NCBI GenBank assembly: GCA_950097015.1
Contig: CATNEN010000038.1
Span: forward strand, 9,372,001-9,436,000
DNA from: Macrostomum hystrix
Lineage: Eukaryota > Platyhelminthes > Macrostomidae
Direction of reading: 5' to 3'
DNA: 64,000 nt
Shown here: positions 22,577 through 34,500 of the stretch, piece by piece
Numbering within the stretch: the stretch's first letter is position 1
How the letters are laid out: each line of letters starts with the position of its first letter
Translations under genes and position numbers: made by a program
The notes under the pieces: model-generated
The model's database searches: none
The model's input: the letters and a program-made list of their open reading frames with translations, nothing else
Told to the model about the DNA's origin: nothing

Positions 22577-25500
22577 ATGAGCTACCCCGATGTTGTCAAG
22601 TCATCCAGGAACCAAAGCACCCAGAGGCCCGTTAACGTCTTGCAGCGAAGTCAGGTGAGCCCGGCCGCACTAATCGAGAGCGATGCCGGAATTAAAAAGG
22701 GTCACGTCAACAACATCGCTAACTTATTCGGATCGCAGCAGAACCCTTCAGTGTCTAGAAAAGCATCGACTAATCGAAGTCGTCAGCAAAATGGCAGCGA
22801 TGCAAGTTTTGCCAACACAACTGCGATCACAAGAGCTAAGCCGACGCGCATAGCAGTTGTGCCAAGGGAAACGGGAATTCAGTCGAGCCATGCGCAGCCA
22901 GTGTCGCAGTCCAGGCCTAATAACTCTGGAGAATTGTCGCCAAAGTCGTCGTCTACGCCGCGTCCGGCGCCATGGCCAAAGTCCACGGTGGGCCAGTTGA
23001 AACCAGTTAAAAGCTTTGGAAAATCTGACTTAGATTTTCACGCGAGTTCTACTGAGGTCCGCACTAGCGAGACCAGCCGTCCAAGCACTACCGGGCAGCC
23101 AACCATTGTAATCAACAAGGCTAAGTACGTCCCAAAGACGGCCCAAGCTGATGTTAAACCGGATCTGAATGCTAGGAGACAAAGCAGTGAGCTACCTAGC
23201 TCCGTCAAAGTTGGACGATGGACAGTGTATGAAACGTTGCCATTTGGAAGTAAGCTGAACAAAAGCACGGAAAAGGAAGATAATGATCGTGAGGCACTGA
23301 AGAAAAAGGAAGATGAAAACTGGAAGCAACGTGAGGCTGTGGAACGGAAGAGAATTGCCGAGGCTGAGCGACGTAAAGATGAGAACGATAAGAAGCACCG
23401 CGAAGAACTGGAGGCACTGGAAAGGCGTCGTCTTCAGGAATCAGCAGCTGAAGATGAGCGGCGTAGCAAAGAACTCGAAAGGGAGAAAGAAGAGAGGCGC
23501 CAAAGAGCAGAAGAGGAGAAAAAGCGACGCCGGGAAATGGAAGAACAAGAGAGACGAAGAATGGAGGAGGAGCGCGAAATTGCCAGGCTGGAAAACGAAA
23601 GACGCATTCGTGAAGCTGGCGAAAAACGGCGCCTTGAGCTCGAGCGAGAAGAAGCGAATAGGCGTCTGCGAATGGAACGACGAAGACAGGAAGAGCAGGA
23701 GGAGCTTCAAAGAAGAAGAGATGAGGATGAGAGACGTCGCGGCGAGGAACGGCGAAGAGAGGAAGAGTCTCGTAAGAGGGACAGGGCAAAAGCTTTGGAT
23801 AGCGACCCCGACCTATATACGACCGAAGAGTGGACTGTTCATGAAAATGTTCCATTACACCCGGCTGGCCTTGTAGCGTCGCAAAGCCATCCGTCTTTTA
23901 ACTCACACGATTCGGGTTCCTCGCTCGGGTATCGCAGCTTGCAGCGATCCGGTGTCAATGGAGCTTACAGTGACTTCAATGCTAACATTGAGAGTGAATA
24001 CATGCGCAATCTGCGCGAGATAGAACAGAAGCGTCGTCATCAAGAGCAGGAAGATAAGAAACAAAGGGATCGTGAGGCTCAACGTCAGCAAATGATTCGC
24101 GAGGAAGAGGAAAAGAGACGCCAAGATCAGTCCAGGAGACAACAGTCGGACAGTCAGAGATTAAAAGAAGGTGTACAAGAGTGGAGTGCTTTGGCCGATA
24201 AGGAGCTTTACGATTCCGGTTCCGTAGTTGGTTATCGTCGGTTTTTAGACTGTCCGGATAACAGAAATGATCCAGCAAATAATGCCAGAGCGCATGAAAA
24301 TACCAAAAAACTGCCAGAAAAAGAGGAAGTTGGCAAAAGGGATCGACGAGACGTAGAAGAGCAAAAACGTCGCGATGAAGATAAAGCCAATGAGAGAATG
24401 CGTCGAGAGGCTGAAGAAAGACGACGTCGAGAGGATGAGGAAGCTAGGGCGAGAATGCGTCGAGAGGCCGAAGAAAGACGGCGTCGAGAGGAGAGCCAGG
24501 AGCGCCATCGCAATGACGAAAGCAGAAGGCGCCAAGAGTTGGAAGCTGAGCAAAAGCGTCGAGAATTAGACTTTATGCGTCAGCGCGACGAAGATCAGAG
24601 ACGCCGGGAGAGTGAAAAGCAGCGCATTCGCCAGCACGAAGAAGACAAAAGAAGGCGTGAGAGAGAGCAGATTCAAAGGGACATTGAAGAGCGACAACGC
24701 TTGGATGATCAAAGAATGCGGAAAAATGCTAATCAGCCGAGCAAATACAATGCAGATAATCGGTTTGATTCTTGGAAAAAGAATTACGCAAGACTCAATA
24801 GTGATCAGGATGACTCTGATATCTTTGTACATGATGAGTGGACTGTTTATGAGTCAGCACCAACTCAGCAGCAAGCCCCTATAAACCGTGGTCTAAGTCG
24901 AGAGGATTCGGTCGTTGGCTACCGTCGATTGCTAGACGAGAGCAGCGTTAGGCCGCTGGTAAACAGAAATTATGAAAGTCGGTTCAACGACAGAACGACT
25001 CGAACTAAAGTTCGTATTACTGACGACGAAGAAGCTGGCAGACGACGGCGCACAGAGACTTCAAGTCATTTGAGCCGCCGCGGCCGAGATCCGACTGAGT
25101 TGACTCCAGAAAAGGAGGACACGCTGCGCTTTGAAGAATGGACTGAGTACCAGTCAGTGCATCAATCAGCTAAGCCTGGTAACTCGGCGTCCGCTAGTAA
25201 TGAACTGAATAGTTCGCATCACCGCAGGTCGAGCAGCTCGTCTGATGATAGCAGAGATGCACCGAAATTCGAAGAATGGACCGTGGTCCATCGGGTTCCC
25301 GCGCCTCGGATTAATAGTGCGTCTGGACACGATACTGTCGATACAGATGCTAAGGAGCACAGAGCTGAGACTTCTGAGTATCAGCATGATGACCTAGACG
25401 ATGTGTGGCAGTCAATCGGTGGTTGGAGGCAGCAGGTGTCTCACAAGCGGCGCATCAAATCAACCGACAGTCTCAATCTTACTGACTCAAACGGTATGTT

Positions 25501-25925
25501 AGCCATGCAGCTTATATGAATATTCTAGTATTCTACATGTTGACGAAAAAGTGGCCCGGATAAAGTTGACTTTTACGATTACAGAGGTTGCCTCAATCCC
25601 AGTGGAGGAGATCATGCCTCGTCGTCGTGACAGCGGCCGTCGTCAACGCGAAGTCATGATGGCGGCGGCCCTGCGCCAGCTGGAATCAGCTCCATCGTCG
25701 GGCTTCGCCGATGCGAACGAAGCTCCTGCCGATGCCGCTGCGGACACTCCGACAGCTCGCATGAGTCCCTACCACAGCTACCAGAGAATCCATCACGACC
25801 ACCGCGGTCGCTATCGGGACGACTATTCACCTGCGGCTGTTGGAGTCGGCAGCAATGGCAACATCTTTCAAGACAGCTTCAGAGTCAGGCGCGACAATCC
25901 GGCCTACCTTTGGCAGGAGGCCTGA
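22577..25925 (+). CDS. Large charged coiled-coil protein with repeated W-T-V-Y motif, function unknown
   Basis: Exon 1 is 22577-25493 (donor AACG|GTATGT) and exon 2 is 25585-25925 (acceptor ATTACAG|AG), phase 1, 1085 residues, with a 91-bp intron. Residues 1-210 are Ser/Pro/Gln-rich and probably disordered. Two long Glu/Arg/Lys-rich heptad-like segments (about 235-400 and 475-725, with a break around 536-575) predict extended helix or coiled coil. Between and after them a short module recurs: Trp at residues 215, 419, 536, 755, 855 and 901 in contexts such as RWTVYETLP, EEWTVHENVP, DEWTVYESAP and FEEWTVVHRVP. Three of them are followed about 20-30 residues on by SGSSLGYRSL, SGSVVGYRRFL or DSVVGYRRLL. 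The start is the first ATG; a TTG six bases upstream is not credible. I do not recognise the family. A cytoskeletal or scaffold role is only a guess from composition. Confidence 0.85.
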
Positions 25926-26081
25926 AGCCATGAATGCCTTTTACGAGATTAAAACGTTAAAATTATTTTAATTGCACATTTATATTTTTCTTAACTGCTA
26001 ACTATGCAAAATGGGTAAAGATAGTAGAAAAAAACAATGAATCATATATTTTCTCTCTTTATATCTTAATGTGAGTTTATA

Positions 26082-26087
26082 AATAAA
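26082..26087 (+). terminator. Poly(A) signal after the coiled-coil gene
   Basis: AATAAA about 160 bases after the stop codon of the coiled-coil gene; another AATAAA-like string lies near 26262. Confidence 0.4.
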
Positions 26088-26404
26088 ACAGTTTACGCTC
26101 GCAATCTATCTAGTGAATTTTGATTTCAAATATATATTTTTGTAACCCAGACCGACCTTAGAAAAATGATACTGAACTTCGCTTTCTTACCTCAAATATA
26201 TGTAGACTTTGTGATATAGACTTTTTACGGACTATACTACTATAGTTCCAAAAGTAGCGAATAAATAATTTCATTGGCTGCATAATAAGTTTGATTTTAT
26301 TTATTGAATATTCCGATCAATGATAAGTGATCTTATTCTTGGCAGTTCTTGTAGTTATTGTCGATGGTCAGACAGATCGGATGTAAAATAGTAATATTAG
26401 CTAT

Positions 26405-26600
26405 TTATTACATGGACTGTGGAGACGCCACACCTACCCTCAATTACCCAAGCTGATACTGGTACCTATTTAACGGCTGCGTTAACTGAAGCGCTTTAAA
26501 GTAAAGTGTCGTGCTAAATGACGAACCATTCGGGAAACGAACCTCCGACCTTTAAGTCAATATTCCAACGCTCTAGTCACGATTCTAAAACCCCAAAGCA
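26405..26600 (-). repeat. tRNA-derived SINE, family B, diverged copy next to the SDR start codon
   Basis: Shares the family B body (catggactg, cgccacacctaccctcaatta, tactggtac, gtgaactgaag equivalents) and a decayed head whose minus-strand B box reads ggttcgtttcc. The head ends about 20 bases before the ATG at 26621, so part of the 5' UTR or promoter of the SDR gene is SINE-derived. Confidence 0.65.
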
Positions 26601-26620
26601 AAACCTTTGCAGCGATCGCC

Positions 26621-27786
26621 ATGCTGCCCACCTGGCTGCTCCGCTGGCTGTTCGGCTCCGCTGCTGCAGCCGCCGTCATCGCCTTTCTCGTCTCGCGCCT
26701 CGCCGCTGGACGCCGCCGTCGCAACATCTGCAGCCTCAGCGGCAAGACTGTCCTCGTGACTGGCGCTTCGTCTGGTCTGGGCGAGGCCCTGGCCGTCGCT
26801 CTCTGCCGGCGAGGCGCTCGAGTCCTGCTTGCCGGACGCGACGTCGACCGACTGAAGGCGGTTCGGGCGCGGCTCGTCACGGCCAACTTGGCGTCAGAGT
26901 CGTCTAACATTGTGCGACTGGACCTGACCGCCACAGACGAGGAGCTGACCGGAGACGCCGCCAATCGGGTCTGGACCGCAGCCGGCGGTCAGCTGGACGT
27001 CCTGATCAACAATGCTGGACAGAGCTACCGCGGCGAAATTCTCGAAACTGAGATGGACGTTCACAGACGGCTCATGCAGGTGCGCGTTTGTGGATCTCAT
27101 ACTCCGTCTCTGGTCGAATTGAGTCCATCTGCGCTGAGTCTTGTTTCATATCAGAAAACTCTCCCCAATTCAAAGGTTAACTACTACGGTCACGTGGCCC
27201 TTACAACGGCCCTTTGCCGCAAAGCCCTTGACAGCGATCGCGGCCTAACGGTGGTCGGCATCAGCAGCCTCCAGGGACTCGTCAGCCAGCCGTACAGGTC
27301 TGCCTACGCCGCTTCTAAGCACGCATTTCAGGTACGACCATAAAGTGTATTGCGGAATATAAACAATGGTTTCCCTTAGGCTTGAGATTCGAACTGTCGA
27401 CCTCGGTTGACACCTGACCTCATCCTTGCACAATATTCAAATTCGATCTCCAGGCCTTCCACGACTGCCTGCGGGCGGAGCTGTCGCGACAGGGCGAGCA
27501 GTTCCGCGTGCTGACTGTCAGCCCGGCCTACATCCAGACTGGGCTGTCCGCGAACGCACTGACCGCCAGCGGCGCCGCGTACGCCAAGACTGACGCCGCC
27601 ACCGCCACCGGCATGACTGCTGAGGCCGCCGCTGAGTCTGTGCTCAACTCTGTCGAGGCCGGCGACTCGGAACTGTTGCTCGGGCCTTGGCATCTGCGCG
27701 TGGCCCCGCTGCTGAGGCGTCTGGCTCCGAGCCTCATGTTTGGCATCATGGCCAAACGGGCCTGCTCTGGCGGGGTCACTAAGTGA
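26621..27786 (+). CDS. DHRS7B-like: DHRS7-type short-chain dehydrogenase/reductase, three exons
   Basis: Exons 26621-27079 (ATGCAG|GTGCGC), 27176-27331 (TTTCAG|GTACGA) and 27454-27786 are all phase 0, 315 residues. It is an NAD(P)(H)-dependent oxidoreductase with a Rossmann fold. Residues 1-30 are hydrophobic and Ala/Leu-rich, followed by RRRR, consistent with an N-terminal membrane anchor in the ER or a similar membrane. The cofactor loop TGASSGLG is at 47-54, NNAG at 130-133, the catalytic Ser at 184 (GISSLQG) and YAASK at 197-201. After the active site come [12 protein letters not shown] and [11 protein letters not shown], as in DHRS7/DHRS7B/11-beta-HSD-like enzymes. The length matches DHRS7B (about 325); the exact orthologue and substrate are not clear from sequence. 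A poly(A) signal lies at 27967-27972. Confidence 0.92.
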
Positions 27787-28544
27787 CTCGGGGTCATTCA
27801 GTGAATTAGTGGTCATTCAGTTACTAAATGGGGTTAATTTGTGTTTTCCAAGTTCATTGCAGCAAACAGAAAGCCAGTCCCATAATTTGGGTATTTTTGT
27901 TATGCTTAGTTTATTTATACCGACACTCCAACACAGAACAGGGCATGCTTGCACTGATATGAAAATAATAAATCAAAACGAAATTGCTTTGATAAAAAAA
28001 CCGATCGTTAGCTCGTACATGCTTTCTTGATTTTGTCACTTATTTGTAAAATCGTTAGCTTAGCTTAATCCTTCAAACTATTAAGATTTGCCATTTGAAG
28101 TACAGTTGTCTGTTTGACATGAGTTCATAATAAATTTACAAAAACAATTAAACAAATTTAACAAAGTGATATTCTTGAATTAGGCATAAAATGATAAATT
28201 ATAGACACTTCAACAACAATACAGAGCTAACAATGCACAAATGTTGAATGTGAAGTTCATGCAATATTGTCCATTTTGCTACTCGTATCTTAGTACAAGT
28301 AGCAAATCTTGGTAGAATGAACGTGATCGGTTTGGTTTTTGAAAGCAAAATTAGCTCAAAATTTTCAAGAGCAAACTTATAGCATATTAATTAAAGGCCT
28401 ACTACTCAAACACAAGGATTTTAGGTATTAACTGCAACGTCTAGCCTTTGAGCTTGAGTTCTCTTGACGGAACATTAATAAGAGAGCGGTACAGTAGAAC
28501 TCTTGCACCTTAATTGCTTTAATTTTTTTAATTATCTCGAAGCG
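27787..28544. other. Convergent intergenic region
   Basis: AT-rich sequence between the ends of the plus-strand SDR gene and the minus-strand RhoGEF gene. It carries AATAAA on the plus strand at 27967-27972 and again near 28130. No gene was seen. Confidence 0.5.
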
Positions 28545-31500
28545 TCAGGCCTGAAAGATAAGCAGGTGATTAATACTGTCCTCGCAGCCACCAAATGTGG
28601 CTGATGGCGTCGACGCTGCTGAACCAGCGGCTCCTTCGTCAGCAGTCAGCGAACTCGATGAGTGTGGACCACTGGGCAGTCCGCCTCCGCCACCTCCGCC
28701 GATGCAGCTGTAGTCCTCGAACCCGGAGCCGCCGGTGACCACGGTGATCTGGGATGCCATTGTTGTGACCGGCGCTAGCGAGGCCCTCCTGCCCGCCGAA
28801 CTGAGCCGGCGCTGCAGGTGACTCGCGCTGAGAAATCCACCGCCGCCGCCACCAGTACCGCCACCAGCAACGCTGCCGAGGCTGATGGCGCTGCCGCTGC
28901 TGGAGCCGCCCGTGCTAGCTCCGCCGCCTCCGCCGCGGTATTTTTCAACGGCGGTGATAAACCGCACGTGGCCAGTGTGACCGTAGTTGAGCGCTGGGTG
29001 AATTCGGAGTTGCTAATTTATGTGTGTAAAAACCGTGCCTCTGGGCTCTCTGAGACAGTGGCCTAGCCAAGATTTTTTTCTGAGGGGGCCACGCCTAAGG
29101 GGGGCGCCACTGCCACGGGAGCGCCACTACCAGAGGGTGCCACTGCCACGGGGCGCCACTACCAGAGGGTGCCACTGCCACGGGGCGCCACTACCACGGG
29201 GGCGCCACTGCCACGGGGGCGCCATTACCACGGGGGCGCCACTACTAGAGGGCGAGGCGCCACTACCACGGGGGCGCCACTGCCACGGGGGCGCCACTAC
29301 CACGGGGGTGCCACTACCACGGGGGCGCCACTATCACGGGGGGCGCCACATAGTTTCGTCAGCCGATTAAGGAAGGCCGCGGCCCCTTGCCCCCCCCCCT
29401 TGGCTACGTCCCTGCTCTGAGACTATTCACTTGATGTATATAATTAGACTTTATTTGAAGACATGGGCAAGGGAAAGGTTAAGTGGTGGAATGATATATC
29501 AAGAAAAACACATTTAACTTTCACACAGAGCTCCTCAGATTTCTAAGACCAGTTTGGCCAAATAAAGAAAATTAGCAGCGTCATACGTGTATGTGTGTCA
29601 TGACTTCCATTGTTCAGAGATTATTTACTACTGAATTCTAAACGGGTCTAAGCATTTTTCACTACTTTCAGTAGTGCTGCATAGGCTAAAAAGTTATTTA
29701 TTCAGTGTCCCTGCTTTACCTATAGCGTTTGGCGGTTTTAGCGATCCGGCCCCGGTCGTGGACGCGACCTTTAGCACAGGAATGACCACAATGACACCAG
29801 CGCTGGTGCCAACCCAGAGAAGGTCTTTGCAGACGATCATGCAGGTGACGCGAAGGCAGGCTGTCTTGTGCTGCCTCACTATATCGTCGCAGCCTGCAAC
29901 ACAATGAGCAGCTTGACATTGTCAGCGTCGCATGACCAGCTATAGTCATGCGAATCAGATAACAAACTTACCGCTGAGCTTCTGGTTCACAGCAGCGGAC
30001 AAGTCCATCTCCAGCAGGAACTCTGCTGACAGCGCGTGGTACAGGAACACCTTCGTGGAGTTTTCCAGAGCGATCCAGACCGCATAGCCAGAGCAGACCA
30101 TGTCCTGTACGCTGCGCCTGCCGCTCTGGTGGCCCACAGTGAAGTTGGACTCGCAGCTCTCGGCTGCCGGGTTCAGCACTGTGATGTCCTTCAGCGAACC
30201 GCACCAGATTTTTCCGGCGACCGCCAGGGCTCGCCGTAGCGGCCGATGTTCCCGAACCAGGACTAGGCGCGGATTGTCCAAGTCCCAAAGGCCGTCTGCA
30301 ACGCGAAATCAGCATTTTGAAGGGGTCACTTAAGCTAGCTACAGGATACTCCTGTTTTGTAGGCCTGTTTCTTCGCTAAATGCGGTAAAGAGATGATAAT
30401 ATTAATAGTCATCTAATACTATTTATATCGTTATCTCGATACAATAGTAATCAAATTTTCACAGTAGACCTGCAGCCAGCAACGAGGCAAATTCTGCCCT
30501 CCTGCGACGAGGCAACTCCTGAGCACACACGCAGGTCATCTTCAGGCAGTATACACTTTCACTATGCCTTGGAGGTTAACCCTCAAGGGCGTAAATTACA
30601 CGACAAGCCCCCAAGCCTTCATTCTGCGGCCGCGCCCCAAATTAACGTGCCTCGATTGTGTGAAATCGATCAGGGACCTCATAGCAAGAGGCAAACGCGT
30701 AAGACTACTCTGCCACTCACCCTCCATGCATTAGCCGGGCGGGAAAAATATATGTTCTTCGAAAAAATGGACCTTTTTCAGAGTGAGCCATTTTTCAGCT
30801 TGAGTAGTACTTGGTATTTTCATGAGGTTCCTAAAACTAAAGCCAACTGCTGTAACACGAGACTGAACTAGCGCCACTCACCGGGTCGTCGTTTAAAAAC
30901 GGCAATCTCGCCGCAGTGCAGGCAGACATAGACTCGGCCATCGAGGTGAATGATGCAGCTCACTCCAGACTTCAGCTTCACCCGCTGCCGCTGCCTGCCG
31001 ACAATCTTGGACGGATCGTCGGCCGGTGCGGCGCTGCAGTACACATGCAGCCAACCATCTTCGCAGCCCAGCCACATTGTGCCCTTGTACGGATCTGTCA
31101 GCTTCCTGCTGGTTCTTCCCAGGGAACCGTACGGCGCCTCCTCGCCGCAGTTTCGTGCATCGTCTGCCAAATCAACGGATGAAGCAATAGTTGAAGCTGC
31201 CGCTGCTGCCGCTGCTGCAGCCGCCGCGGCGGCCTCTGCTTCATCTTCTGAGTCAGTCGAACTGTCCTCGTCGTCTGCCGCCAGGCTGTCTCGACTGCCT
31301 TCGTCGTTGTTGTTGCCTTTGTTGCTCCTGTTGCTGCTTCCGCTGCCATTATTGGTCTGCTCACCGTCTTCGTTTTCATCGTCGCTAGACGAATCAGCAT
31401 TGCCGCCGGAGGTCGTCGCGTCACGTGGAGGCGATGACTGAGCCAGAACCTCGTTTGTCTGGGTCGCCGTTGTGGGGGGCTCGGCGGGCGCAGCAGCCGC

Positions 31501-34500
31501 GGAAGCCTCTGCGGGAGCCTCGTGCAGAGTTTCGGAGAGCGTATGGCGCGAGCGACGGTTCTCGCTGCCTTGCCTAACGGAGCGAGCGATGAATTGCACG
31601 GCGCATCTGAATGCTGCGTACGGCTGTTCAGTCCATGGACTTGGGGGAACGCTACACCAAACCCACAATTACCCCAGCTAATGCTGGTACCCATTTTACA
31701 GCTGGGTGAACTGAAGCGTCTTGCTAAAGGACAAATTCCTTGCACAAATTCCTTTCGAACTCCCGAAACTCCCGGCCTTCAAGCCGTAATCCGACGCTCT
31801 GGCCACTAGGCTACAATCCCTCTAGGCTTTAACCACTGGTTGCTAAAAATAAAGCTTAACACTGTACTAACCGGCCGAAAAAAATGGTAAGAACTAACCT
31901 TGTACTCAACACAATGTTCTCACCTTCTGAGCAGTCCGGCATAGCCGGGCACTGAGCAGATGCAGTTGACTCGCGAGCTGCAGGCCGGCAGCGGCGCGTT
32001 GACTGCCAGCATCGGCTCCGGCTGCAGGCAGACCAGCGTCAAGCAGCTGCTGTAGCCGTCGCTGGCGCCAATCCAGACGTCGCGGTAGTTGCAGTCGCTG
32101 TAGCCCTCAGTCGGTGTGGCGCAGGTGAACTGCAAAGTCGGAGGTTCGAGTCGGTGACATTTTTCTACAATTTTTGAACGCACCAGACATCTCTCCCTAG
32201 CTGTCTCATCTTCCAAAGGCCCACCCAAGTTTCAAGTGCAACTGATTCTGATACCAATTTTACAGCTGGGTGAACTGAAGCACTCGAGAATTAAGTGAGC
32301 GTCTTGCTCGAACTTACGACCGTTTCACTCGGTCAGAATTTCGACGCTCAAACCTATAGTGGTTTAAAATGCTTTCGAAGCCTGATGTTATTTCTATCGA
32401 AAACGAAAGCCTGACAAGCAAACAGATCATGCCGACAGACATTTAGACAAACAAGCTGGCGGGGGCAATTTTCACATTTCTGTGTAACTGCGCACTTCTG
32501 GGTCCTTGCCGGTCAAAAGAATTTCCGAATCAAGTCGGAGGGATTCTTCCTACAGCATTCCCTGCCTGGACTTCGGACCAAGGGGGCCGAGGGTGTTCAG
32601 TTGCTCCTCTCCCCATTTCCATGGTCTCCCCTGCAAGCCTACTGTCTTGTGGCCAGAAGTTTTGGCAGATTTTGGGTTATATGCCGCCGATTCGGATGCA
32701 GACAATTCGGAATAAATTGCGTCCGTCCGTCAATGCCCGTAATATGGTAGCCAGAACAGCCGATGCCCGCTCCGCCGCCCCACAACTTGTTTCTGTATCG
32801 TTGCGCTTGCGGGTGGGCGCCTTTGTAGGAGCGGCCAAGACATCGAATTACGGCCGAAACAGGCGCAACTTTTTTTTGCTTTCGGCAAAGCGCCTACTGT
32901 GTGAAGAAATTCCGTTTCTCTCCTCGTTTTGCTCCTGGCTAACTGCAGGCGCAACACTTTCAGTGCTGCACTGAAATTGGCCAATATTTCGGCCCAAGGA
33001 GATTGCAAACTGGTATGTTGCGATGGGTAGCAGGGGTCGGCAACCCACGGCCCGCGGGCCAGAAGCGGCACTCGAAGTAGCCAAAAGTCTCACCGCCTTT
33101 CATATGTCTCATCTCTTCCCTGTCTCATCTCTCCCACGTCTTATCTCTCCCTTTCCTCATCTCTCCCCTGTCTTATATCACCCCTGTCTCATCTCTCCTC
33201 TGAAGCACTAGAGAATTAAATGAGCGTCTTGCTCGACAATACAAAATTGAACTCAAGATTCAAACTTACGACCGTTTCACTCGGTCAGAATTTCGAGGCT
33301 CAAACCCAAAGTGGTTTAACATGTTTCTTTCGAAGCGTGATGTTCTTTTATCGATAACCGATGGTCGGATGACTAACGTAATTGTACTTTTGATACAATT
33401 TACCCCAAACTTTTGAATCCAACTAGCTCCTGGCTCGTGGCTGCTTTTTTAATCCGAAATCGAAAATTCCCCGTTGCAAGTTTTGTTGGCCGACTTTTGC
33501 TCTGCTTTGCGAGATAATTTTTTACAGTCTTAGGTAATAAAAGTGTAGTTGGACGGAACGTGCTTTACTCGTTTTTAACGCCAAACAAGAAAGTTTTAGA
33601 GGCTGCGGTTTTTTTCGATGCGATGGGGAGGTGAGACAGTTAAACGCACTAACGGACCGACTGCCACACTGATACCTGTGCGTTTGATACACTGATACAT
33701 GTGCGTCTGATACACTGACACTTGTGCGTTTGATACACTGACACCTGTGCGTTTGATACACTGACACCTGTGCGTTTGATACACTGACACCTGTGCATTT
33801 GATACACTGATATATGTACACCTGATTCACTGATACCTGTGTGTTTTATACACTGATAGCTGTACACCTGATACCTGATACTGGTACATTTGATGCACTG
33901 ATAAATGTACATTTGATACTATGATACTTGTTCATCAGATGTACATTATTGTGTGCACCTGAATGTAATGATTAGTGTACTCACCTGCATTCCCGGTCTG
34001 GCCTTTGCGATCTGGAGTGACTGCATAAAGTCCGGCGTCTGCGCGCTCTTGTACATGAGCTTCATCTTGGCGTCAAGGAAGCTGTTTTCCCACTGGCAGC
34101 GCTTGTCACCGGAGGCGAAGGCCAGAGTGTAGCTGGCGATGCCCTCCGGGCTCGTCGTCAACAGGTCAAGCCGGTTTTTGGCCGGGCCGCCAGCGCCACC
34201 GCGGCTGCCGTCGAAGCCGGAGCCTGAGGCGAGCTCGCTCAGCTCCTGACGCCTCGTCTCCTCAAGCTGCCGATTGAGCAGTCCGAGGACCTCTTTCATG
34301 CTGCTGTCCAGATTCTTTTGGGCAGTTTGCGAATTATTGGAGGATGAGTTGCGTAAATTTCCCAACAGGGAATCGAGTTCCTCAAAGCTAATTCAAATTA
34401 ATTAACAGCCTTACCAGGTGTTTGTTGTGCAGCTTTGATCCCAGATCCAGCATCTCCAGCAGGATTCCCCGATCCTCTTCCAGTCTCTCCAGATCCTCCT

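Noticed and set aside
23205..23855. Minus-strand open frames opposite the coiled-coil gene
   Set aside because: They are Phe/Leu-rich shadows of the Glu/Arg-rich coding strand.
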